Virus record (IMG/VR): IMGVR_UViG_3300034105_004543
Span: 1-64,000 of that record
Direction: 5' to 3' (one strand)
Source of the DNA: a virus
Length of the DNA stretch: 64,000 bases
Shown here piece after piece: positions 9,604 through 17,470 of this stretch; position 1 is the first letter of the stretch; each line of letters opens with the position of its first letter. The notes under the pieces are model-generated. The model searched no databases. It was not told the DNA's origin and was given only the letters and a program-made list of their open reading frames with translations. The position numbers were made by a program, and so were the translations under genes.

Positions 9604-10734
9604 ATGAGTATAGATATATCACCAGAAGAGATATTAAAGATGAGAGAAGAACAAAGTGGAATTGTATATGACGATCCGATTGATGACGAAACCTCTGTTT
9701 CTAACGGACCTGTCATAGAGCAGGAAATAAAAATTAGTAACGAGCAGAAAGAATCCGAATCGACTGAACCAGTGCAACATATTTCACCAAAGGCGGAAAC
9801 CTCCGTAAATCTCGGAAATATAAACGACGGTAAACCCAAACCTGAACCAATCACATCTTTTGGTAAAGCACAGTCATATTCAGATTCTCCATCATTTGAC
9901 ATCGGATGGAAAAATCTCCCCGCTGAATTATTACCATCTAAGGGATTATTTTATCCAAACGGAACAAAAATAGCAATCAGAGCAGCGGATGTTAAGGAGA
10001 TAAGACATTTTTCTACCATTGACGAGGACGATAGATTGGATATAGAAGAAAAACTTGGGTATGTTATAGACAGATGTCTGAGAATGGATTTTCCTGGTGA
10101 AGGTGTAGTTTCTTTTAAAGATCTTGTCCAAGAGGATAGATTCTTTGCAGTTATGGCTATAAGGGATCTAACATTCATAAGTGGGGAAAATTCCATAATA
10201 CTAATTCCTAGGATTAAATGTGAGGGTAAGTCGGAATGTCCGTTTAACGATGGAATTGAATTAAGAACTGGTTCATTAAGATCATATTCATTGGATCCAA
10301 AAATTCTTAGTTACTATAATCCCGCAACTAGAAGTTTTACTTTTGATGTCAAAAAAATTAGTAAAACCATAGAAATGACTGTTCCTACGATAGGTATAAA
10401 CAGAGCTATCAGTGATTTTATTATTTATTGCTCGTCAAAAAATATTGATATTGATGGGGGCTTCTTAAAGATCGCTCCATTTATTCTTAAGGAGTGGAGA
10501 GGATTGAACAATGAAAGAATTCTTATGAAAATGAGGGAAGCCGATTATTGGACCAAGGAGGAATATAGTTTATATTTCGGACTTTCTGAGAAGATAAGGA
10601 TTGGTACGGAGATTGATGTAAAACAAGTTTGTCCGGTTTGTGGTAAGGAGGTCACTGCGGACATTGCCTTTCCCTCAGGGCTCAGATCTCTTTTCGTTAT
10701 TTCAGATATCTTTGGAGAATTACTTGGATATTAA
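9604..10734 (+). CDS. T4_baseplate-type protein (gp26-like hub/assembly)
   Basis: 376 residues. Residues 1-100 are acidic and low in complexity. From LPSKGLFYPNGTKIAIRAAD (about 116) the protein resembles the T4 base plate protein family that includes gp26: 'LPS.G..Y', then DVKEIRHFSTIDEDDRLDIEEKL, an FKDLVQEDRFF segment, IRDLTF, and a C-terminal CPVCGKEVTADIAFPS that could be a Cys pair (CxxC) zinc-ribbon half. It lies between the tube and tape-measure genes. Its likely role is baseplate hub or assembly factor. The gene ends inside an overlap with a second frame that is clearly coding further on. Confidence 0.5.
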   Translation: MSIDISPEEILKMREEQSGIVYDDPIDDETSVSNGPVIEQEIKISNEQKESESTEPVQHISPKAETSVNLGNINDGKPKPEPITSFGKAQSYSDSPSFDIGWKNLPAELLPSKGLFYPNGTKIAIRAADVKEIRHFSTIDEDDRLDIEEKLGYVIDRCLRMDFPGEGVVSFKDLVQEDRFFAVMAIRDLTFISGENSIILIPRIKCEGKSECPFNDGIELRTGSLRSYSLDPKILSYYNPATRSFTFDVKKISKTIEMTVPTIGINRAISDFIIYCSSKNIDIDGGFLKIAPFILKEWRGLNNERILMKMREADYWTKEEYSLYFGLSEKIRIGTEIDVKQVCPVCGKEVTADIAFPSGLRSLFVISDIFGELLGY

Positions 10735-10900
10735 ATTTAGATTATTCTATGAGCATGATCTGGATATGAATTGGGTAGAAAATGTACCCTATTATGAATA
10801 TCAGATATTTTTAGCGAATCTTAATAAAAAAATAGAAGCTGAAAATCTCGAAAACCAAGAAAGTGAAGGACTTAAACAGCTATTCAACTTTTCCCGGTAA
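10724..10900 (+). CDS. Small overlapping tail gene before tape measure
   Basis: A short +1-frame coding stretch overlapping the end of the previous gene. The frame is open from at least 10640, but upstream of about 10720 it is out of frame within the preceding gene. TTG at 10724 (LDIKFRLFYEHDLDMNWVEN) gives 58 residues, and ATG at 10766 a shorter form. The segment 'YEHDLDMNWVENVPYYEYQIF' is well structured and acidic-aromatic. Either translation restarts at the TTG across the previous stop (TAA 10732-10734) or a +1 frameshift fuses it to the upstream protein. The location just before a tape-measure-like gene is where many phages have frameshifted tail chaperones. Its function is unknown. Confidence 0.5.
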   Translation: MDIKFRLFYEHDLDMNWVENVPYYEYQIFLANLNKKIEAENLENQESEGLKQLFNFSR

Positions 10901-10907
10901 TTTTTAA

Positions 10908-10916
10908 AATATATAG
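10908..10916 (+). promoter_or_regulatory. Possible late promoter box variant, AATATATAG
   Basis: A one-mismatch variant of GATATATAG ending 13 bases before the ATG of the tape-measure-like gene, in a 28-base gap. Confidence 0.3.
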
Positions 10917-10928
10917 GATAAACAAAAT

Positions 10929-12575
10929 ATGGCTTTCGACCAAAAACTTATTTCCCAATTATTGGATCTTAGCAGAAATGTTGAGAAACTTTCGGGTGAG
11001 GTTAAAAAAAATACCACAGTCAATAAGGATCTTGTTAAATCAGATTCCACTGAACCAAAAACTGCGGATCAGTCTAAAGATTTATCCAAGATAGCTGAAG
11101 GGTTAAAATCGATGGATCTTAAAGGCCTTAAGGATGAATTTAAAGGCCTTAAAGATGGATTGAAAGGTATAGATAAGCTTGACTTCAGAGGTCTTGAAAA
11201 TGGGCTTAAAAGCCTTGATTTCAAAGGTCTAGAAAAAGGACTGAAAGGATTGGATTTTAAAGGACTTGAGCAAGGCCTGAAGGGATTGGATTTTAAAGGA
11301 CTTGAGCAAGGCCTGAAGGGATTTGATATAAAGGGAATAACTGAATCATTCAGGGGAATAACCAATATTAAGAATCTGGATGTTGGTGGAATGGCTAAGA
11401 ACATCGTATCTGGTGGGGGTGTTAAGGATCTTATATCTGGATCTATTGGTAAAATAGGTAAGGGAATTCTTGGAAGATTTGAGGAAGGAGGCGAGGTTAA
11501 AAAATCTGGTCCTTATCTTGTGGGCGAGAAGGGACCAGAAATTGCTAATTTATCAAAAGATACAACGGTAGTTCCAAATGATAAGACCGAAGCCATATTA
11601 TCAGGTAAACCCGCAGCGGTCAAAACTAGAATAAGACCAGGTAAATACCCATCGGCTGAGCAGATAGAAGCAAAGAAAAAAGAAATAATTGCTTCTGGTT
11701 CTCTATATGATCCCAACGATCCCGCAGAACTTGCGGAGGAGATAGAAGATTACAAGGAGCATTTTAGAATGAAAAGTTTACAGAGTCCTAATAGTGATAT
11801 TAAGGAAACTTTCACTATGGGGGATGTAGCAAAACTTGGAAAATCTACAAACAAAGACGTAAATTCTGAATCAACTTCCGGTATAAAGAGTCAGATGGAT
11901 GTATTATCAAAAGGATCCCCTGATGCTTCTAGCGCAAAGAAAAAATCTAGAAGAGAGAAAAAAGCTGAACTTGAAGAAAAAAAACCGGGACTTTTTTCCA
12001 AATTGTTCTCTAAGGAGAACATTAAGAGTGTTGATGATAAAATAGGGGGAGCAGCAAGTGGATTATTGGGAGGTGAATTAAAAGATAAACTAACCGGAAC
12101 TTTAAAAGGATCCGCAGAGTCCCTTATCAATAAGGAAAGTCTAGGTATCCCCGATTTTGCTAAGAGTACATTAACATCGGGTCTTTCATTTCTTAATAAG
12201 GGATCAAAGGAAAAATCACCAACACTCTTTGGTGATATGAAGAAGAATCTGCCTACACTTTCCAGTATGCCAGGTATTAAATCCAAGGTTGAAGCTGCAG
12301 CATCTAAGGTAGTAAATAATATCGAATCAAAATCACCAATAAATGATATATTGGGAAATAATACCCCACCTGGTATGGCCAATACAGAAACGGTTAAAAC
12401 TGAGGGTGAATCGTCAGCAGCTGGGCCAAAACCTGGCGGGGAAGGAGGTACTATTACAAAAAAAGACATAGATACAATAATATCTTTACTTTCTAGAATG
12501 GGATCTTTACTGGAAGGACCTTTAAGTGTTGCATCCATGGATTCTCCAATAAGACCTGATTCTAGAAGAGTTTAA
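10929..12575 (+). CDS. Tape-measure-like tail protein with amphipathic repeats
   Basis: 548 residues. Residues ~57-140 are amphipathic 11-12-residue repeats (LKGLDFKGLEQG type), two of them identical at DNA level. Next is GGEVKKSGPYLVGEKGPEIA (about 188-207), a Gly-rich motif common in phage tape-measure proteins (YLVGE.GPEI...VVPN). The rest is a Lys/Ser/Gly-rich region with long helices. Length is close to T4 gp29 (590 aa), and it follows the tube and baseplate genes. It probably sits in the tail lumen and sets tail length or takes part in DNA ejection. No membrane segment or lysozyme domain is evident. The family motif is reasonably specific; the rest is inference. Confidence 0.55.
   Translation: MAFDQKLISQLLDLSRNVEKLSGEVKKNTTVNKDLVKSDSTEPKTADQSKDLSKIAEGLKSMDLKGLKDEFKGLKDGLKGIDKLDFRGLENGLKSLDFKGLEKGLKGLDFKGLEQGLKGLDFKGLEQGLKGFDIKGITESFRGITNIKNLDVGGMAKNIVSGGGVKDLISGSIGKIGKGILGRFEEGGEVKKSGPYLVGEKGPEIANLSKDTTVVPNDKTEAILSGKPAAVKTRIRPGKYPSAEQIEAKKKEIIASGSLYDPNDPAELAEEIEDYKEHFRMKSLQSPNSDIKETFTMGDVAKLGKSTNKDVNSESTSGIKSQMDVLSKGSPDASSAKKKSRREKKAELEEKKPGLFSKLFSKENIKSVDDKIGGAASGLLGGELKDKLTGTLKGSAESLINKESLGIPDFAKSTLTSGLSFLNKGSKEKSPTLFGDMKKNLPTLSSMPGIKSKVEAAASKVVNNIESKSPINDILGNNTPPGMANTETVKTEGESSAAGPKPGGEGGTITKKDIDTIISLLSRMGSLLEGPLSVASMDSPIRPDSRRV
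11247..11318 (+). repeat. Two identical tandem 36-bp units
   Basis: Units 11247-11282 and 11283-11318 are identical. Each encodes 12 residues of the LKGLDFKGLEQG repeat within the tape-measure-like gene. Flanking units are diverged versions, indicating recent duplication. Confidence 0.9.
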
Positions 12576-12618
12576 TAAATAATTCCCAAAATTATTATTT
12601 TATCTCGTATTTTTAATT

Positions 12619-12626
12619 TACATTTG
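12619..12626 (+). promoter_or_regulatory. Bacteroidota-type promoter -7 box TACATTTG
   Basis: TACATTTG fits TAnnTTTG, the -7 element of Bacteroidota vegetative promoters, 21 bases before the dCMP deaminase ATG. No clear TTG is seen at -33. Confidence 0.45.
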
Positions 12627-12646
12627 TAGGTATTAAAAAACAATCT

Positions 12647-13210
12647 ATGAATTTCAAGTTTATAATCCACAGTGATATCTCATTTATAACTGATGATTTT
12701 CTCAAAAACCCAACATGGAAGATAAAAAAAAATACATCCGATGGGTGTATATCCTATGAAGTATATTATTCCGATGATACGGATTCACCGCTTGACTCAA
12801 ATCCGAAGGATCATCAGAAGGATTCTATATACATGGAGATGTCTAAAGTCTGGTCAAAAAATTCAAAATGTAAAAGAATGCAGGTTGGATCTTTAATAGT
12901 CAAGGATAAATCTATTATATCTGATGGGTACAATGGATCACCCAGCGGATTTCCTAATATATGTGAGATTGATGACACTACACTTCCATATGTGCTTCAT
13001 GCCGAAGCCAATGCGATAACAAAATTAGCAAGAGGGACTCAAAGTTCCGACGGGTCAACATTATACGTTACTCTATCGCCTTGCTATGAATGCTCAAAGC
13101 TTATAATACAATCGGGTATTAAAAGAGTTGTATTCTCAGAAATTTATAGAAAACCAGAATCAATAGCTTTTCTTGCAGAGGCAGGAATTGAAATCTTAAG
13201 AAAAAAATAA
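12647..13210 (+). CDS. cd: Deoxycytidylate deaminase
   Basis: 187 residues. Zinc-dependent deaminase signature: H118-A119-E120 (Zn ligand plus catalytic Glu) and P145-C146-Y-E-C149 (two Cys ligands). SDGYNGSPSG and RMQVGSLIV before them match dCMP deaminases that convert dCMP to dUMP for thymidylate synthesis. The first ~60 residues (FKFIIHSDISFITDDFL...) are an unusual extension. It follows a host-type promoter and lies 4 bases before the sigma-factor gene, so it is probably expressed early or in mid-infection. Confidence 0.88.
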   Translation: MNFKFIIHSDISFITDDFLKNPTWKIKKNTSDGCISYEVYYSDDTDSPLDSNPKDHQKDSIYMEMSKVWSKNSKCKRMQVGSLIVKDKSIISDGYNGSPSGFPNICEIDDTTLPYVLHAEANAITKLARGTQSSDGSTLYVTLSPCYECSKLIIQSGIKRVVFSEIYRKPESIAFLAEAGIEILRKK

Positions 13211-13214
13211 AAAT

Positions 13215-13871
13215 ATGCAAAGTAAGGAAAAAAACATTCAAAAATTGGCTGGTGAATTTATTAAATTGAGAGATGATAGATCTTTTAGAAATCTATTCGA
13301 GAGATTAAAGCCCGGAATATTGAATCATTGTTTCTTAATAGTTAAAGATCCTTCGTTAGCTGAAGATGCCTTTTTGAATACTATGTCCAAGATATGGCAA
13401 AAAATAGAGCAATATAACGACGAGAGAGGAAACTTTTCAACGTGGTGTTATAATATAGCAAGGAATGAGACCCTTCTATTAATGAAGGAGGAAAAAAAGT
13501 ATTATGCAAGGACAAGTTTGGAGATGGAATTCTTTTCATCCAATAATGAGGTAGGCGATATGGGGGGTACATATAACATGGAGGGGGATCAATCCAATTC
13601 ATTTTTTAATGAAACAAGTAAATTTGAAGAAATATACGAGTCAGTTATAAACGAAATAGAAGGACTACCAGACCTATATAAGAATATTATGATCGATAGA
13701 GAAATCAATAATATGAAATATAAGGACATAGCTGAAAAATATGGTCTTAAGAAAAGATCGGTAGCAACAAGAATAAGAAGAGCAAGAAACAAGATAACAA
13801 AAAATATTGGTGATAATGCATCGGAGGTTATTGCTGGTAGATCAAGAAATAAGGTAAAGAGGGAGGCATAG
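13215..13871 (+). CDS. ECF-like RNA polymerase sigma factor
   Basis: 218 residues with the two-domain layout of group 4 (ECF) sigma factors. Region 2 is at about residues 20-95 (FRNLFERLKP..., SLAEDAFLNTMSKIWQKIEQY, GNFSTWCYNIARNE), containing the core-binding and -10-recognition helices. Region 4 is at about 150-200 (LPDLYKNIMIDREINNMKYK, DIAEKYGLKKRSVATRIRRA), a helix-turn-helix for -35 binding. The linker of ~45 residues is acidic. It presumably redirects host polymerase to a phage promoter class; a second, gp55-like factor is encoded at 20867. It could alternatively be a non-sigma regulator of the same fold. Confidence 0.78.
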   Translation: MQSKEKNIQKLAGEFIKLRDDRSFRNLFERLKPGILNHCFLIVKDPSLAEDAFLNTMSKIWQKIEQYNDERGNFSTWCYNIARNETLLLMKEEKKYYARTSLEMEFFSSNNEVGDMGGTYNMEGDQSNSFFNETSKFEEIYESVINEIEGLPDLYKNIMIDREINNMKYKDIAEKYGLKKRSVATRIRRARNKITKNIGDNASEVIAGRSRNKVKREA

Positions 13872-13927
13872 ATAAATACCAATTGGAAACTTTGATGAGC
13901 TTTGCTGTATAAAATAATAAAAATGTT

Positions 13928-14368
13928 ATGTTTAAATTACCTAGAGTATTAAAAGAGATATCTCTATATCGTGAATATACTAAACAAATAAAATCTGAAG
14001 AACTTAATTCTCCCTTATGGAGTAGAAAAAATCTAAGAAGGGATTATCTTAATAGAATATACACTGTTATAAATTTACCTCCTGAGGTTCTGATGTCTAG
14101 AGATTTTCCTAAGGAATCTAGACCTTCATTTATTCTTAGTGAAATAAAACCCATTAATGACTATCTTAAATCGTTAAATTTAGAGGAACTACTTACCTTA
14201 TGGATAGATCCAGTAAAGGGAACTGACGAGGAATCGTATCTGGTTGTTTATCAGTTTGTATTCAGAGAAATCAGCTGGATTTGGATATTTAGATTTATTT
14301 TAGAGATAGCAATTATTCTAGCTGTGGCTATTAAGTGGAGCTGGTTATGTAATCTATTTGGATTTTAA
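13928..14368 (+). CDS. Unknown protein with C-terminal membrane segment
   Basis: 146 residues. The first ~110 are soluble and mixed-charge (SLYREYTKQIKSEELNSPLW, LPPEVLMSRDFPKESRP). The last ~35 (WIWIFRFILEIAIILAVAIK...) form one or two hydrophobic helices, so this is a tail-anchored membrane protein with most of its mass in the cytoplasm. Its stop overlaps the start of the nuclease gene (TAATG at 14366-14370). The family is not recognised. TATAAAATA in the preceding 56-base gap could be a weak promoter. Confidence 0.6.
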   Translation: MFKLPRVLKEISLYREYTKQIKSEELNSPLWSRKNLRRDYLNRIYTVINLPPEVLMSRDFPKESRPSFILSEIKPINDYLKSLNLEELLTLWIDPVKGTDEESYLVVYQFVFREISWIWIFRFILEIAIILAVAIKWSWLCNLFGF

Positions 14369-15180
14369 TGGTTGAAGCTATAGAAAAAGTTAAGAACGAG
14401 ATAAATTCCAAATTAAAATTTTTTGAAGATAGCAATTTTAATTTCGATGAACCATCCCACGTTTATAGATACAAAGGTGTTAAATTTGATTCTGTTACAA
14501 CATATCTTAAAAATTTTAAAACTCCATTTGATAAGGAATATTGGTCGAAAAGAAAAGCGAAGGAGCAAGGTGTTGATCAATCAGTTATACTTAACAAATG
14601 GAAAGAGAAAGGTGACGTTGCTAATGATTTAGGTACAAGAGTTCATAAATATATAGAGGATTTTTGGAGTGGATTAAATCCAGAATTACCGGAAATTGGC
14701 ACCGAATATAGGACAAGAGTTGATAAATTTATGGATCTATATGCAAGAAAATTCCATTCCCTTGTTCCTTTAAAATCTGAGCTTAGAATATTTTCAAAGA
14801 AATGGAGATTGGCAGGAACTATAGATCAGCCTTTCTTATTTTGGGACTCCAAAAGAAATAAAGTTCTTTTTATCCTTGGCGATTGGAAAACTAATGGTGA
14901 ATTTAAGGACGACAATCATCCAAAGGGCAGATATAAAAAATTACTTAGACCGTTTAATTCACTTTATGAAAATCATCATAATGAATATTCTATACAGATA
15001 TCTCTATATAGATTAATATTGGAAGATGAATTAGGCATAGAATCAGAAAGCGGTTTTTTATGCCATATAGGTCCTGATTCCGAACCAAGGATATATCCAG
15101 CTAAGGATTTGAGAGAACCTTTAAGAGCATATCTTGATCAAAATAGATGTAATAATCTGGATATTTTTGATCTAGCATAG
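14368..15180 (+). CDS. PD-(D/E)XK nuclease, RecB/Cas4-like
   Basis: 270 residues with the ordered motifs of RecB/exonuclease-type PD-(D/E)XK enzymes: a GTRVHKYIE helix (about 89-97), GTIDQPFLFWD (about 150-160; first acidic ligand D153), GDWKTN (about 171-176; D-x-K catalytic pair) and the Q-motif helix YSIQISLYRLILE (about 211-223). It is expected to be a metal-dependent DNA exonuclease or endonuclease for recombination, repair or host DNA breakdown. It is translationally coupled to the upstream membrane-protein gene by a TAATG overlap. Substrate polarity cannot be told from sequence. Confidence 0.8.
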   Translation: MVEAIEKVKNEINSKLKFFEDSNFNFDEPSHVYRYKGVKFDSVTTYLKNFKTPFDKEYWSKRKAKEQGVDQSVILNKWKEKGDVANDLGTRVHKYIEDFWSGLNPELPEIGTEYRTRVDKFMDLYARKFHSLVPLKSELRIFSKKWRLAGTIDQPFLFWDSKRNKVLFILGDWKTNGEFKDDNHPKGRYKKLLRPFNSLYENHHNEYSIQISLYRLILEDELGIESESGFLCHIGPDSEPRIYPAKDLREPLRAYLDQNRCNNLDIFDLA

Positions 15181-15226
15181 AAACAAAATATAAAAAATTA
15201 CTAAAAATATAAAATAAAAAAAAATT

Positions 15227-15757
15227 ATGAGCGAAAATAATAAAAAAAAAGCGATAAAAATTGAAAATGTAAATGCTGGTCCAGGAGCATCGGATGCAGT
15301 TGATTTCAATGATAATGATTTTGTTAGTAATCTGGATCAGGATTTAATCAACGAATTAAATGAAAAACTGGAGGATAAAAAATCTGAGATTAGAACTAAG
15401 GTTTATGCAGTTTCTTGTACTAGAGAGATATTCTCTTTATACAGAGATTTTGTGATAGATAAAGCTGAATGGAATTCAACGGAAGCACTTGGTATTATCC
15501 AAATTAATAAGGAGATTCAAAAAATTGAGAAAGAAGGTATAAAAGACAATGTTATCTATTTAGGTGCTCTTCCTTTAGAGGCTAGCCACTATTTTATCTC
15601 TAAACATAAAGGTGTTGGATTAGCAAGTGCAACTGAATTTATTACATTATACAAAGCTTTCGATCAGGCTTTAAGTGATGCTAAAAAAGATGCCAGCGAG
15701 ATTAAAGATATTGAAGCACAGCTTAATGCAGCAATGCAAGGTATGACTTTAGGATAG
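15227..15757 (+). CDS. Unknown soluble protein
   Basis: 176 residues. A basic Lys-rich start (MSENNKKKAIK) and acidic linker precede a mostly helical domain (about 45-170) ending in an Ala/Met-rich helix (LNAAMQGMTLG). The central YLGALPLEASHYFISKHKG is ordered but matches nothing I know. The leader is A-rich (many AAAT runs) and the gene is closed by a strong terminator, which suggests good expression as the last gene of its transcript. Confidence 0.6.
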   Translation: MSENNKKKAIKIENVNAGPGASDAVDFNDNDFVSNLDQDLINELNEKLEDKKSEIRTKVYAVSCTREIFSLYRDFVIDKAEWNSTEALGIIQINKEIQKIEKEGIKDNVIYLGALPLEASHYFISKHKGVGLASATEFITLYKAFDQALSDAKKDASEIKDIEAQLNAAMQGMTLG

Positions 15758-15763
15758 TATAAA

Positions 15764-15817
15764 AAAACAAACACAAAAAAAGCTAGATTATCGTCTAGCT
15801 TTTTTTGTGTTTGTTTT
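15764..15817 (+). terminator. Strong bidirectional terminator, 24-bp stem
   Basis: A perfect 24-bp inverted repeat (15764-15787 and 15794-15817) with loop TTATCG. The GC core GCTAGA/TCTAGC is followed by seven T. Confidence 0.9.
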
Positions 15818-15821
15818 CTAT

Positions 15822-15830
15822 GATATATAT
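15822..15830 (+). promoter_or_regulatory. Putative late promoter box, GATATATAT
   Basis: Directly after the terminator, its end 26 bases before the ATG at 15856. It restarts transcription for the membrane-protein pair. Confidence 0.5.
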
Positions 15831-15855
15831 CATATAAACTTTAAAATTAATAAAG

Positions 15856-16131
15856 ATGAATAAATTTTTAAATGAACATGGGACTAAGATAATTATTCTT
15901 ATTTTGGTACTTATCTATTTTAAATCGTGCAGTAATGGATCTAACATTAAAGCTTTGAAAAAGGAAGTTGTGAAGATTGAATCCAAAATTGATAGTTTAC
16001 CAACTAGTAGAGATATCAGAATTGAAGGATTAAAAGTGGAAAAAAGAATGATCCAATCGACGGATAGAAAAATATTGGATGTTAATAGGCAAAGTGAAAT
16101 AGAGAAGGAGATAGAGGGACAAAAATTATAA
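15856..16131 (+). CDS. Small membrane-anchored coiled-coil protein
   Basis: 91 residues. Residues 11-25 (IIILILVLIYFKSC region) form a single N-terminal membrane helix or lipoprotein signal; Cys26 follows YFKS, a poor lipobox. The remainder is a charged helix (IKALKKEVVKIESKIDSLP...) predicted as coiled coil. This layout is seen in spanin-type and some tail or lysis accessory proteins, but no family is recognised. It precedes a four-helix membrane protein by 6 bases, so the two may act together at the inner membrane. Confidence 0.6.
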   Translation: MNKFLNEHGTKIIILILVLIYFKSCSNGSNIKALKKEVVKIESKIDSLPTSRDIRIEGLKVEKRMIQSTDRKILDVNRQSEIEKEIEGQKL

Positions 16132-16137
16132 ATTGAC

Positions 16138-16737
16138 ATGCATGATAAAAATAAATTAATTAGAGGATTTATAATAGGTACTTTTGTATCTCTTTATGTA
16201 ATAGTTAGTTGTATTTCAACAATACATGTTATTGATTTCTTTAGATTATCAAATCCTGAATGGCTCTCAATATCACTAGCTATAGCATTTGAAATTGGAG
16301 CAGCAGCATCCCTTGCATCCCTTATTGTTTTACATAAGATGAATAAGTTTATAGTTTGGAGCCTTTTCATAGTTTTAACTATGGTTCAGGCAATGGGTAA
16401 TACATTTTATGCATATTCCCACCTGAATGGCTTTGGTAAATGGATAGAATTATTTAATCTTGTTGATGAGGATCTTATCTATCAGAAAAGAATCCTATCT
16501 ATAATAAGTGGTGCCATATTACCCCTTGTTTCGCTTGGTTTTATAAAATCCCTTGTTGATTATATAAAACCCGAGGATAATACAAAATTGGAAATAGCAG
16601 ATAGCACGGAGCAGGAGATATTTCCGGATAAGGATGAACAGAATACCGAACATAAAAGTACACCTGATCAACCGACAAGTTTAAGAGATTTGGTTTATGG
16701 AGAAACACTGCAAATCGATCCTACTAGGTTACAATAA
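16138..16737 (+). CDS. Four-helix membrane protein, possible holin or exclusion factor
   Basis: 199 residues with four hydrophobic helices at about 8-30, 43-66, 72-95 and 120-142, then an acidic cytoplasmic tail of about 55 residues. Residues such as FEIGAAASLASLIVLHKMNK alternate small and hydrophobic residues, typical of packed helices. No holin family signature is visible; the size is within the holin range, and a second membrane protein is encoded just upstream. It could also be a superinfection-exclusion protein. Function is inference only. Confidence 0.55.
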   Translation: MHDKNKLIRGFIIGTFVSLYVIVSCISTIHVIDFFRLSNPEWLSISLAIAFEIGAAASLASLIVLHKMNKFIVWSLFIVLTMVQAMGNTFYAYSHLNGFGKWIELFNLVDEDLIYQKRILSIISGAILPLVSLGFIKSLVDYIKPEDNTKLEIADSTEQEIFPDKDEQNTEHKSTPDQPTSLRDLVYGETLQIDPTRLQ

Positions 16738-16752
16738 AATAATAAATAATAA

Positions 16753-17469
16753 GTGCAAGATCTAGAAACACCAAGCATTAATAACTACGACGGAGGATCA
16801 TCCTCCCAGTTTCCAGGTGGAAATGAAATATATGGTGGGAGTTCAAATTTTCCAATAGGTCCTAATCAGTATCCTGAAAACGAGTCGGCTCAAAATCCTC
16901 TGGGTGGACCAACGGGGGGATTCAATACGGAATATAGAAATATAGCATTAAATAAAAACCAATTTAAAATTATTGATGCCACCTTTCAGAGGTTTAATGA
17001 ACCTGTTGGCGTAAATTTTATAAAAGAATCTTTTGATGCTGTTTACCAATCCCAGGTTTTGGATTTTCTGGATGTTGCTGATTTTTTCCATCCCCTCCAG
17101 GAATTTTCTAATTATCAGAAACAAACGATTATAATAAATCCAGCAACATCATTCAATCTGGATCCTGGATCTTTTACTGATACTAACGGTGAAATATCAA
17201 TGTTAGTTGCAAAAGCAGAATATTTACCAGATGCTAGTGATGATGATAAAGTTTTATTTTGGGATTATCTAGGATCACAGAGAAATATAATGGGTGGATT
17301 TATGGTTCTAACCGGTGCAATAAAGAAAGGATATAATTGGAAGGGATGGGACATAGATCCATTTAGTACATATAATCACGCAGATATACCTAACAGTGCC
17401 AACGGAGGATTTATATTTACTAATCCAACAAGTATGACGGTGAGATTGACAATAATAACAGCAAACTAA
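16753..17469 (+). CDS. Beta-rich virion-type protein, paralogue A
   Basis: 238 residues from a GTG start; no ATG precedes the Gly/Asn/Ser-rich N-terminal 60 residues (GGSSSQFPGG..., YPENESAQNPLGG). The domain at about 100-238 is colinear with the next gene: PATSFNLDPGSF / DPGRSFLL, then ISMLVAKAEYLPD / VSFIAIKAKFPD, then GGFIFTNPTSMTVRLTII / GGMIFTNPHADFQIKLEI. Such all-beta domains with an Asn/Pro-rich end are common in capsid decoration or fibre-tip proteins. Its function is unknown. Confidence 0.55.
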   Translation: MQDLETPSINNYDGGSSSQFPGGNEIYGGSSNFPIGPNQYPENESAQNPLGGPTGGFNTEYRNIALNKNQFKIIDATFQRFNEPVGVNFIKESFDAVYQSQVLDFLDVADFFHPLQEFSNYQKQTIIINPATSFNLDPGSFTDTNGEISMLVAKAEYLPDASDDDKVLFWDYLGSQRNIMGGFMVLTGAIKKGYNWKGWDIDPFSTYNHADIPNSANGGFIFTNPTSMTVRLTIITAN

Positions 17470-17470
17470 T

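Noticed and set aside
11891-12538. 215-residue minus-strand open frame inside the tape-measure-like gene
   Set aside because: Low-complexity Ser/Phe-rich antisense of a Lys/Gly-rich coding region; no plausible start context.
12577-12596. AT-only inverted repeat after the tape-measure-like gene as terminator
   Set aside because: The stem AAATAATT/AATTATT has no G-C pairs and no clear T-run; too weak to call.
13872-13927. Possible small RNA gene in the gap before 13928
   Set aside because: No stable hairpin or tRNA-like cloverleaf could be found in the 56 bases; no tRNA-like fold was seen in any other gap either.
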